Source: Planctomycetota bacterium (GTDB lineage Bacteria; Planctomycetota; Planctomycetia; Isosphaerales; Isosphaeraceae). Taken from it: DNA of 7,749 bases. The stretch covers positions 1 to 7,749 of the forward strand of contig JAJYCH010000200.1 in assembly GCA_021778575.1 (NCBI GenBank), in the 5' to 3' direction. Below, piece by piece: positions 1 to 5,977 of the stretch. Made by a program: the position numbers and the translations under genes. How positions within the stretch are numbered: the first letter of the stretch is position 1; each line of letters opens with the position of its first letter. Below the pieces are notes generated by a model, which saw nothing but the letters and a program-made list of their open reading frames with translations, was not told the origin of the DNA and made no database searches.

Positions 1-607
1 CCGCAGCCACGGCTCCGGCGCTCATCCCCAGCGCTTCACCGATCGCCCCGTATGAAACGGCCAGGTCGTCGCCTTCGAGCATCGGCCGGAGGCGGGCGAA
101 CAGGAGCGACTTGCCCGCTCGGGTGGCCTCGGCTTCGAGGCGGGCCAGGACGTGCCCGACCAGAACCAGCGCCCACCGCCGTTCGTAAAGGCGTTCGGCG
201 GTCAAGGCGTGGGCCGGTTCGTTGAGGTAACGCCCCTCGGCGTCGAGCCGATCGATCGAGATCGGCCTCCGCCCGCCGCCGCGCCTCAAGGCGCCGTCGT
301 GGTCGCGACGATGAGCGAGGAAGTGCTTGCAAGCGGTTCCGAGGAACGCGCGGAACCGTCCCCGGTCGGGGTCGGTCTTTGCCAGGTCGCGCCGCTCGAT
401 CAGGTCGGCGAGGAACCCCTGGACGAGGTCGGCGGCCTCGTCTCGATTCAAGCCTTGCCGACGCGAGAATGCGTAAAGGGGATACCAGTAATCACGACAG
501 AGCGCTTCAAGTGCCGCGCGACTTCCCTCGTCCGCCGGGTCGCCGGCGCGGAGAATCCGGCTCCAGTGAGTGGTCGGGAATCCTCGAGGCGACGAGAACT
601 GCGACAT
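1..607 (-). CDS. ECF-like RNA polymerase sigma factor, planctomycete type (3' end outside window)
   Basis: This gene codes for a probable alternative sigma factor that would direct RNA polymerase to a special promoter set. It starts at ATG 607-605; an in-frame TGA lies five codons upstream and no other start codon comes between. The 202 visible residues begin MSQFSSPRGFPTTHWSRIL, the FPTTHWS opening seen in many planctomycete ECF-like factors. Region 2 spans roughly residues 35-105, with YWYPLYAFSRRQG (40-52), the acidic DEAADLVQGFL stretch (56-66) and DPDRGRFRAFL (79-89). A basic GGG linker follows at 110-112, then ERRWALVLV (142-150), and region 4 begins near 140. The last visible residues, YGAIGEALGMSAGAV (186-200), are the first part of the helix-turn-helix; the recognition helix lies beyond the edge. 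There is no clear Shine-Dalgarno. Members of this group are often described near Ser/Thr kinases, but no such neighbour is visible here. The family call is from motif memory and the subgroup is unassigned. Confidence 0.88.
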   Translation of the reverse strand, partial: MSQFSSPRGFPTTHWSRILRAGDPADEGSRAALEALCRDYWYPLYAFSRRQGLNRDEAADLVQGFLADLIERRDLAKTDPDRGRFRAFLGTACKHFLAHRRDHDGALRRGGGRRPISIDRLDAEGRYLNEPAHALTAERLYERRWALVLVGHVLARLEAEATRAGKSLLFARLRPMLEGDDLAVSYGAIGEALGMSAGAVAA

Positions 608-673
608 GGTTGACTCATCGAACGGCGGTCAGCGAGGTCCACTTTGGCGATGCGGGCCGATCAGCATGGACCT

Positions 674-799
674 CGGGCGAGTGGCCCCGGGCTTGACACT
701 GGTCGGCACCGGAGCCATCGCCTGAACCTGTGTGATCTTGACGTCCTGGTTCTTCGACGTCAACGTCTGGGGGGGCGTCTTGGGGCGGGCGAGTGGCCC
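674..799. repeat. Pair of 14-bp direct repeats, 112 bp apart
   Basis: The word CGGGCGAGTGGCCC occurs at 674-687 and again at 786-799. Each copy is an imperfect dyad. In the 786-800 copy CGGGC and GCCCG can pair across a 5-base GAGTG loop, while in the 674 copy one outer pair is lost. The two copies bracket the inverted repeat at 738-763. They could be paired protein-binding sites or RNA hairpins in the sigma factor leader, or a chance recurrence in GC-rich DNA. No function can be read from sequence alone. Confidence 0.5.
738..763. promoter_or_regulatory. Perfect 8-bp inverted repeat upstream of the sigma factor (candidate operator)
   Basis: TTGACGTC at 738-745 and its exact complement GACGTCAA at 756-763 are separated by 10 bases. 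This two-half-site layout suits a dimeric regulator. On the minus strand TTGACG (763-758) also resembles a -35 box, but the hexamer 17 bases further (CAAGAT) is a poor -10. The site lies 131-156 bases upstream of the sigma factor start and about 85-110 bases past the porin stop. There is no T-run, so a terminator role is less likely. The inverted repeat is seen directly; the operator role is inference. Confidence 0.35.
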
Positions 800-847
800 G
801 GTTCTTCTTCGGAGAACTTCCGGGACGCGGTTCCTCGCCCGCGGACA

Positions 848-2374
848 TCAGAACTGAACGATGATATCGAAGGCCAGTGTCAACTGGCTGCTGCGCGTTC
901 CGTCGTTGAAGGGATGAGTGTACTGAGCCCGGTCGAATCGGGCCTCGGGGCGAATCCAGAGCCACGGTTTCGGCTTGTAGACGGCTCCGAGCGTCATCTC
1001 GTAATAATTATCGGCCGAGCCGGTGGCCGCTCCGTTGTTGTCACGGAAGATTTCGCTCCGCCAGACCCCCTGGACCTTGTCGGTGAACTGATAGAGCATC
1101 CAGTGACACGAGCCATACCAGGCCGACTCCTTGTTCACCGAGCCGTTGGGACCGAGTCCCGGCACGTTGGTCTCGTGAACGAAGAAGACCTCGACTGCCT
1201 CGGTCAGCCGAGGGTTGTAATTATGAACAAGAACCGTTGACAGATATGTCCGCCAGTTCCCCGCGTAGTACGGGTTCACCTTTCCCTGGAGCGCCGGGGT
1301 GGTGATCACGCCCGTCGGCAAGAAGGGGGAGTTCGCCGGCGCGAACCGGGGAAGCTGGTCGGGGCCGGTGAGCACGATCGAGGTGATCGCGGTCTTCGTG
1401 TCTCGCGAGTTGTAGTTGAACCCGCCAATATATGAGTAGCGATAATTCTGGTCGATCCAGCGATCCCAGCCGTTGACCGCTCCGCTGTAAAGGTTGGTGC
1501 GCTCGTTGAGGTGCAAGGTCGCAAGCATCCCGAACAGCGTGAAAGGCGTATAATTGAACAGATAAGGGACCGAGAGCAACGGTCGCTTGATCGCCTGAAC
1601 GTTCTCGAAACCGGCGGGCGAGTAGAAGCGGCCGCCACGGATGTCGAGACCGTTCTTGGTCAAGATCGGCAGGTGGACCTCGGCGTACATCTGCGGCAAG
1701 TCGAACCCGTTGAAGCTATTCGGCTGAAACGCCCGGTCAAACAGACCATAGCTCTTGGTGAACTGCCAGTCGTTGCCGTAGAGGAAGTCGAACCGGCCGC
1801 CGAAATTGACCATGTCGTTGGGGGCGAGCAACTTCTCGATCGCCAGGTAATACTGGTTGCCTTGCCACTGGTTTGCCAGGCGGTTGGGGAAGACGCTGAA
1901 GTTGCTGTCGTTCCTGGGCCGGCCATTGGCGTTACCGGTGAAGCTATTCTGGAGCCAGCCGTAGACCTTGACGGGCGAGTCTTGAATCCCGAGGAACCGG
2001 GCCAGATAGTTGGTCTGCGACTCTTCTGCGTTCGCCTGTTCCCGGCTCGTCGGCGCGTTGACAGCGGCGGAGGATGTGTTGGCTCCGCCGGTCCCCGGGG
2101 TACCCCCCGTGCCAGCCAGGGTTCCCGAACCGGCGGTGGCGGGTGTTTGTGAGGGTCGAATCGGCGCTGGATCGGCCGATGTCGAACCAGGAGAGGACGA
2201 GGCTGGTCGGTTGGTCCGAGTTGGCTCGTTTGGAACCGTCACATTCTGGGGCAGGTCGCGGATAGCGGGGAGAAGATCGCCCGACGACGGAACCTGAGCC
2301 GAGGCAGAGCAGATCATGGCCGTCAGCCAACCAGCGATCACGACCAAATTCACGGGCTTGCGATAATTTCGCAT
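848..2374 (-). CDS. Outer-membrane beta-barrel porin, BBP2/OmpL-like
   Basis: This gene codes for a 508-residue protein probably inserted in the outer membrane as a diffusion pore. A signal peptide is clear: basic MRNYRK, a hydrophobic core (VNLVVIAGWLTAMI, 8-21) and an ASA|Q cleavage site after residue 26. Residues about 28-115 form a low-complexity Pro/Ser/Thr/Gly linker, including GTLAGTGGTPGTGG near 84-97. The barrel begins near SPVKVYGWLQNSF (133-145) and shows alternating aromatic strands rich in Tyr, Asn and Trp, such as LPQMYAEVHLPI and YIGGFNYNS. The protein ends in LTLAFDIIVQF, whose terminal Phe is the usual signal for barrel assembly. This matches the putative beta-barrel porin-2 family common in planctomycetes, recognised by pattern only. 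The start ATG 2374-2372 is supported by the signal peptide and a GGAG 10 bases upstream. The gene lies 144 bp downstream of the DUF58 gene on the same strand. Its substrate is unknown. Confidence 0.87.
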   Translation of the reverse strand: MRNYRKPVNLVVIAGWLTAMICSASAQVPSSGDLLPAIRDLPQNVTVPNEPTRTNRPASSSPGSTSADPAPIRPSQTPATAGSGTLAGTGGTPGTGGANTSSAAVNAPTSREQANAEESQTNYLARFLGIQDSPVKVYGWLQNSFTGNANGRPRNDSNFSVFPNRLANQWQGNQYYLAIEKLLAPNDMVNFGGRFDFLYGNDWQFTKSYGLFDRAFQPNSFNGFDLPQMYAEVHLPILTKNGLDIRGGRFYSPAGFENVQAIKRPLLSVPYLFNYTPFTLFGMLATLHLNERTNLYSGAVNGWDRWIDQNYRYSYIGGFNYNSRDTKTAITSIVLTGPDQLPRFAPANSPFLPTGVITTPALQGKVNPYYAGNWRTYLSTVLVHNYNPRLTEAVEVFFVHETNVPGLGPNGSVNKESAWYGSCHWMLYQFTDKVQGVWRSEIFRDNNGAATGSADNYYEMTLGAVYKPKPWLWIRPEARFDRAQYTHPFNDGTRSSQLTLAFDIIVQF

Positions 2375-2383
2375 GGACGGGCA

Positions 2384-2388
2384 ACTCC
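2384..2388 (-). promoter_or_regulatory. Ribosome binding site of the porin gene
   Basis: On the minus strand GGAGT (2388-2384) lies about ten bases before the porin ATG at 2374. This supports the start that yields a clean signal peptide. The spacing is slightly long. Confidence 0.45.
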
Positions 2389-2518
2389 GGCGGAGCAGCT
2401 CACTCAGATCTTTGCCGAAGGTGCCGCGGACCAGCCGACGCCAGCGATATTATCGACCAGTTCGGCCCCGGACATAATGCCAGATTTACCGGTCTGACCA
2501 GCGATTGACCCGTCTCGA

Positions 2519-3433
2519 TCACGTTCCCCGGACGCGTCCTCGGCCGGAGCGAGTGGCGAGGTAGTCGAGCAGCGTCCGCTCGATGGTCTCTCCAGTCGAG
2601 ACCCGGTGATAGTCGGCGTCCATCCCCCGGACAGCTTCTCTCAAGTCGCGACAGTGGGCCTCGAACTTTTCGAGATAGGCCGCCCGGAGCGCCGAGGGGC
2701 TGACCCGAAGGGCCTTGTCGGTGTTCTCAAGGTTCCGGAACTTCGCTGGTCGGCGGAATGGGAATTCCTCCTCCTCGGGCGCCAGAACTTGCAGGAACAG
2801 AACCTCATGATGCTGGTGGCGGAGGTGTCGGAGGCTGGAGATGAGGGCGTCGAGCTTGTCGAAGCCATCGGACAGGATCACGACCAGCCCTCGTCGCTTG
2901 ATCCGCCCGGCCAGGTTGTGCAGGAGGTCGCTCAAGGGGGCCTCACCGCCGACCACGGCTTGTTCCAGGCTTTGACAGAGCAGCGAGAAATGGCCGGGGG
3001 CCGACCTGGGAGGGATCATCGACCGAAATTCGGTGTCGAGAGTCACCAACCCCACGGCGTCGCGCTGGCTGATCATCAGATAAGCCAGCGCCGCCGCGAG
3101 CCGGCGCGCATACTCGAACTTGGAGATCGTTCGACCGCTATATCCCATGCTCCCTGAAGTATCCACGACCAAATAGGCTTTCAGATTGGTTTCTTCTTCA
3201 TATTCCTTGACGTAATAGCGATCGGTCTTGCCCAGGGCCCGCCAGTCGATATGGCGGATCTCGTCGCCGGGACCATACTGACGGTGCTCGGCGAACTCGA
3301 CCGAGAACCCTTTGAAGGGGCTCTTGTGCAGACCCGACATCACTCCTTCGACCACCAGCCGGGCGATCAATTCGAGCCGGCCAAAGCGGGCAAGCGCCGA
3401 TGGGTCGAGCGGGGCTTCGGCAGGGGTTGGCAT
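2519..3433 (-). CDS. DUF58 domain protein (von Willebrand A-like fold)
   Basis: This gene codes for a 304-residue protein of the DUF58 family, which normally works with MoxR AAA+ ATPases in poorly understood assembly or metal-insertion tasks. The sequence shows the DUF58 signature GPGDEIRHIDWRALGKTDRY (55-73) followed by the acidic KEYEEE (76-81). An A-domain-like core follows, with the metal-site motif DTSGS (91-95) after a hydrophobic strand and a second acidic loop, ILSDG (186-190). No signal peptide or membrane segment is visible, so it is probably cytoplasmic. ATG 3433-3431 was chosen because the product then begins MPTPAEAPLDPSALARF, as family members do. The frame stays open to an ATG at 3652, but that extension would overlap the divergent Uma2 gene and has no family resemblance. 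No Shine-Dalgarno precedes 3433. No MoxR gene or partner von Willebrand gene lies in the window. It is divergent from 3546-4289, with a 112-bp gap. Confidence 0.92.
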   Translation of the reverse strand: MPTPAEAPLDPSALARFGRLELIARLVVEGVMSGLHKSPFKGFSVEFAEHRQYGPGDEIRHIDWRALGKTDRYYVKEYEEETNLKAYLVVDTSGSMGYSGRTISKFEYARRLAAALAYLMISQRDAVGLVTLDTEFRSMIPPRSAPGHFSLLCQSLEQAVVGGEAPLSDLLHNLAGRIKRRGLVVILSDGFDKLDALISSLRHLRHQHHEVLFLQVLAPEEEEFPFRRPAKFRNLENTDKALRVSPSALRAAYLEKFEAHCRDLREAVRGMDADYHRVSTGETIERTLLDYLATRSGRGRVRGT

Positions 3434-3490
3434 TTGGTCGGCTCGGGTTGTCTGGTAAACTGTCAGAAGGAAATGGTAGGCGATAGGACG

Positions 3491-3511
3491 GCAAGCGGGC
3501 AAGCGGCTTGC
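3491..3511. promoter_or_regulatory. Dyad in the divergent DUF58/Uma2 promoter region (candidate operator)
   Basis: GCAAGC at 3499-3504 and GCTTGC at 3506-3511 form a perfect 6-bp dyad around one central G. A further GCAAGCG copy sits at 3491-3497. The one-base centre cannot fold into a hairpin, so a protein-binding site is more likely than an RNA structure. It lies 35-55 bases upstream of the Uma2 ATG and 58-78 bases upstream of the DUF58 ATG, so it could affect both genes. Function is inferred from position and symmetry only. Confidence 0.3.
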
Positions 3512-3533
3512 GAACTTCCAAGGTGAGACCTCC

Positions 3534-3538
3534 GGGAG
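3534..3538 (+). promoter_or_regulatory. Ribosome binding site of the Uma2-family gene
   Basis: GGGAG lies seven bases before the ATG at 3546, ideal Shine-Dalgarno spacing. It supports this start and argues that the stretch before 3546 is a true intergenic leader. Confidence 0.6.
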
Positions 3539-3545
3539 CCCAGAC

Positions 3546-4289
3546 ATGGCGACCATCTCTCGATCGGCTGGCCGCAAGGTCGAATACCCCACCAGCGACG
3601 GCAAACCGATGGCAGAAACCGACGTCCACCGCAAGCTGATGATGGATCTCATCGAATCGCTTGAGGCACGTTATGCCGCCGACCCCGACGTTTATGTCTC
3701 CGGCAACCTCTTGCTCTTTTACGAGGAGGGGAACAAGCGGAAGCACCTCTCGCCCGACGTCTTTGTCGTCCGAGGAGTTCCCAAACGGCAGCGCGAAAAC
3801 TACCTCACCTGGGAGGAAGGGAAAGGCCCCGACCTCGTCATCGAGCTGACCTCCAAATCCACCCGATCCGAAGACGTCAAGAAGAAAATGGCCCTGTATC
3901 GCGACGTGCTCCAGGTTCCTGAGTACTTTCTGTTCGACCCGCTCCAGGAATACCTGACGCCTTCCATGCAAGGATACCGCTTGATTGACGGCAACTATGA
4001 GTTTATTGGATCGGTTGCCCGCAGGTTGCCGAGTGAGGTTCTGGGGCTGAACCTGGAACGAGTCGGCAACCAGCTTCGGCTGTTCGACCCCACCACCGGT
4101 CTCCGATTACCCACGACCAGGGAACAAGCCGAACAAGCACGCCAGCAAGCCGAACAAGCACGTCAACAAGCCGAACAAGCGCGCCAGCAGACGGAAACCC
4201 AACGTGAGCGAGCCGAGCAGGCCGAGGCCGAGACCGCCCGGCTCCTTCAAGAAATCGAGGCACTCCGCCGCTTGCGGAACGGCGACTGA
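3546..4289 (+). CDS. Uma2-family (DUF820) PD-(D/E)XK nuclease-fold protein with coiled-coil tail
   Basis: This gene codes for a 247-residue protein of the Uma2/DUF820 family, which has a restriction-endonuclease-like fold and is greatly expanded in planctomycetes and cyanobacteria; its biological role is not settled. The likely metal-binding residues are present: D71 in LSPDVFVV and E100 in PDLVIELTSKSTRSEDV, with lysines at 112-114 and then YFLFDP (127-132). The family fold occupies about residues 15-180. From residue 191 to the end the chain becomes a Glu/Gln/Ala/Arg-rich helix, with three exact copies of the heptad QAEQARQ (194-214) and degenerate continuations to about 243, predicting a coiled coil. 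The catalytic core looks intact. This is the only plus-strand gene in the window and is convergent with the glycosyltransferase gene, whose stop is only 21 bases away. No terminator is visible in that gap. Nuclease activity is a fold-based inference. Confidence 0.93.
   Translation: MATISRSAGRKVEYPTSDGKPMAETDVHRKLMMDLIESLEARYAADPDVYVSGNLLLFYEEGNKRKHLSPDVFVVRGVPKRQRENYLTWEEGKGPDLVIELTSKSTRSEDVKKKMALYRDVLQVPEYFLFDPLQEYLTPSMQGYRLIDGNYEFIGSVARRLPSEVLGLNLERVGNQLRLFDPTTGLRLPTTREQAEQARQQAEQARQQAEQARQQTETQRERAEQAEAETARLLQEIEALRRLRNGD
4125..4187 (+). repeat. Three tandem 21-bp repeats inside the Uma2-family gene
   Basis: Three in-frame units of 21 bp (4125-4145, 4146-4166 and 4167-4187) each encode QAEQARQ. 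Unit 2 differs from unit 1 at two bases and unit 3 from unit 1 at one, all without changing the peptide. A decayed fourth unit follows (4188-4208, QTETQRE). Because the unit is seven codons, copy-number change would add or remove whole coiled-coil heptads without breaking the frame. Confidence 0.95.
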
Positions 4290-4310
4290 GCCCGCCCGTT
4301 TCGGATCAAC

Positions 4311-5738
4311 TTATCCCGCTGTTTTCTTGGTATTCTTGACCCGGACCTGCGGCAAGCCCTTGCGATCCTTGTGCAGGTAGCAGATCTCGACCAGGGTCGG
4401 CCAGAGTTCGAGCGACCCCTTGATGTGACTGACCACGTCATCGACGATCCGGAGCAAGTTCTGCTGGAAGAAGTCGGGCTCGAACCCGTAATACGCCTTC
4501 TCCAGATTCGCTGCGAACAGCCGGAGAGCCTCGGCGCGATCCGGAGCGGTCGTCGCGGCCATCGCTTGCAGCGATCGCCGATGCAGGGCGGTGATCTTAT
4601 CAAGGATCTCCTCGCTGTCCTTCGCGGTCACCTCTCCCTCATAATCGAACATGATCGACAGGTCGTCGAGCCGGGAGACAGACCCCTGGATCTTCCGCTT
4701 GAGAAGGTTGGCGATCTCTTCGTTGAAGACCTCGGCGGCCGGAGGATTTCTCATGTAGTTACTTTTGGTGTGCGTCTGCGCGGCGTCGACATGCGCGGCG
4801 ACGATCCCATTTTGCTGAATCCAGAGCCGGTAGACATAATCCTCGAACCGGAGCCGGGTCGGGAAGAACGGCGGGAGCCCCAGCGTGTTGTCGTAGCCGG
4901 CCACGCCGCAATCCATCCGCCAGTTCTTGTTCGTCACCACCGGCCGGAAATTCACCAGGACATAACGCTCGTTGAGATCGTCGAGGCTCGCCTGATCCTC
5001 GTCTTCGAGAAACATGTCAACGTAGTCAATCGCGTCGATATCATTGGTTCCCGACCGGTACGTCTGGGCCATCTTGACGATCGCGTCGTCGGAGACCTGT
5101 CCGCGCCGGATCATCAACGAGTTCTCGCGCGAGAGCCCCATGCTAGCGTTGGTTTCAAGATCCATCGACGTGTCGACCAGCAAGTCGCCCCGCTCGTAAT
5201 TATCAGGGATCTCCTTCACCGGCTTGCCGAGAACGTCGATGAATGAGGTCAGGATGTCGAACGACTTGCGCGTATAGCCCCCGTCGCCGGCCTTGAACAG
5301 CTTGCCACGGCTGACCTCGTCGTCGACCAACGACTCGGGACTGGCTTCGACGAGCGCATAAGGTCTCATATCATCGTCCGAGCTGACCATCAGGCCGCCC
5401 AGGGTGTACATCAAGGTGACGTTCCGGTTGCCGCCGTAGCTGGGCCGGAACAGGTTCTTGACCAGCCCTTCGAGCTTCCGGTCGTTCAGCCGACGGTTCA
5501 GGTGCGCGGTGAATTCTTCTTTTTCCTTCGGACCCACATAAAAGAGATCGTTGTGGGTCTTGGTCTGTTCGAGAAGCGGATAATACTTCTCTTGCGCGAC
5601 GGGGCTCGAATCGTCGAAGACGATCATCTTGACCGAGTGGCCATTCCGCCAGAAATGCTCGTCATAAAGCTCGACCGTCTCCCCCACGTCGCGAAGCCGA
5701 TAGGTAGGGATGACGAAATACAAATCATTGTCAGACAT
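4311..5738 (-). CDS. GT2-like (GT-A fold) glycosyltransferase with unassigned C-terminal region
   Basis: This gene codes for a 475-residue probable glycosyltransferase that would move a sugar from a nucleotide donor. The GT-A layout is readable: first strand LYFVIPTYRLRD (6-17), IVFDDSS (39-45) as the nucleotide-binding strand and loop, GGNRN (102-106) in the place of the family's RN motif, and VSSDDDMRP (118-126) as the metal-binding DxD. FEDYVYRLWIQQNG (298-311) fits the ED catalytic-base motif, and the Cys- and Gly-containing RMDCGVAGYDNT (274-285) lies just before it. About 140 residues after the core (335-475) are mostly helical and match no domain I know. No membrane segment or signal peptide is seen. 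I chose ATG 5738-5736 because the product then starts directly at the first strand. The frame extends to a TTG at 5825, but that start would sit inside a terminator-like sequence. The acceptor is unknown and no polysaccharide genes are adjacent. The Shine-Dalgarno is weak or absent. Confidence 0.8.
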   Translation of the reverse strand: MSDNDLYFVIPTYRLRDVGETVELYDEHFWRNGHSVKMIVFDDSSPVAQEKYYPLLEQTKTHNDLFYVGPKEKEEFTAHLNRRLNDRKLEGLVKNLFRPSYGGNRNVTLMYTLGGLMVSSDDDMRPYALVEASPESLVDDEVSRGKLFKAGDGGYTRKSFDILTSFIDVLGKPVKEIPDNYERGDLLVDTSMDLETNASMGLSRENSLMIRRGQVSDDAIVKMAQTYRSGTNDIDAIDYVDMFLEDEDQASLDDLNERYVLVNFRPVVTNKNWRMDCGVAGYDNTLGLPPFFPTRLRFEDYVYRLWIQQNGIVAAHVDAAQTHTKSNYMRNPPAAEVFNEEIANLLKRKIQGSVSRLDDLSIMFDYEGEVTAKDSEEILDKITALHRRSLQAMAATTAPDRAEALRLFAANLEKAYYGFEPDFFQQNLLRIVDDVVSHIKGSLELWPTLVEICYLHKDRKGLPQVRVKNTKKTAG

Positions 5739-5823
5739 GAGAAAATAAGCCTTGGAAAGACAATCGGGTCTAACAACGAACTCGGCCCCTGTGCCGGATC
5801 GTCCGATGCCCGGGTCGTCTCTC

Positions 5824-5843
5824 AAAAGCTTGCGAACGCAAGC
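5824..5843 (-). terminator. Hairpin plus T-run upstream of the glycosyltransferase gene
   Basis: On the minus strand GCTTGC pairs with GCAAGC across a GTTC loop (5843-5828; the inverted repeat is 7+2+7 bp) and TTTT follows at 5827-5824. This looks like a short intrinsic terminator. It lies 135 bases after the redoxin stop and 86 bases before the glycosyltransferase ATG, so it could end redoxin transcripts or act as an attenuator in the glycosyltransferase leader. The T-run is short. Confidence 0.45.
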
Positions 5844-5931
5844 GGTGTGCCCTCATCTCCCCGCGAGACTCAAGTCAATTTACCAAAACAACTTACGATA
5901 GATCGCCTCAAACGTTATGGCCGGGCCGATT

Positions 5932-5965
5932 CATGCAAGACGCACGATGCCTTGCGTCTTGCATG
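5932..5965 (-). terminator. Perfect 13-bp hairpin just after the redoxin stop codon
   Basis: CATGCAAGACGCA (5932-5944) and its exact complement (5953-5965) flank an 8-base loop. The hairpin begins 12 bases after the redoxin stop on the minus strand. There is no T-run on either side, so it may be a factor-assisted terminator or a 3'-end stabilising structure rather than a classic intrinsic terminator. A protein-binding site is the alternative reading. Confidence 0.6.
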
Positions 5966-5977
5966 GTCGAGCCCTCC

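Larger units (their letters stand above)
608..847. other. Intergenic region between porin stop and sigma factor start
   Basis: These 240 bases separate two minus-strand genes. They hold an 8-bp inverted repeat (738-763) and two copies of a 14-bp word (674-687 and 786-799). On the minus strand an open frame of 77 codons starts at ATG 848-846, overlapping the porin stop as TGATG, and ends at 617-615, seven bases before the sigma factor start. Its product would be rich in Pro, Ser, Gly, Arg and Asp with no recognisable motif. Its third-position GC looks lower than in the neighbouring genes, so I do not call it a gene. No hairpin with a T-run follows the porin. Confidence 0.6.

Noticed and set aside
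325..334. 10-bp perfect palindrome GCTTGCAAGC
   Set aside because: It lies inside the sigma factor coding sequence and is explained by the codons for Ala-Cys-Lys; it resembles the intergenic dyads only through the short GCTTGC/GCAAGC core.
644..1240. Plus-strand open frame of 198 codons
   Set aside because: It lies mostly antisense to the porin, has no recognisable motif, and is explained by GC-rich codon use on the other strand.
1511..2152. Plus-strand open frame of 213 codons
   Set aside because: It is entirely antisense to the porin coding region, with composition typical of a mirror frame.
3434..3652. N-terminal extension of the DUF58 gene to ATG 3652
   Set aside because: It would overlap the first 107 bases of the divergent Uma2 gene, which has its own good ribosome binding site. 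The added 73 residues have no family resemblance, and DUF58 proteins start near MPTPAEAPLDPS.
4290..4310. Possible shared terminator between the convergent Uma2 and glycosyltransferase genes
   Set aside because: The 21-base gap contains no stem of useful length and no T-run.
4371..5246. Plus-strand open frame of 291 codons
   Set aside because: It is entirely antisense to the glycosyltransferase gene. The product is rich in Val, Asp, Arg and His, as expected of a reverse-frame shadow, and has no motif.
5739..5825. Upstream TTG start at 5825 for the glycosyltransferase
   Set aside because: The TTG falls in the T-run of a terminator-like hairpin, and the added 29 residues precede the first strand of the fold without any recognisable feature.
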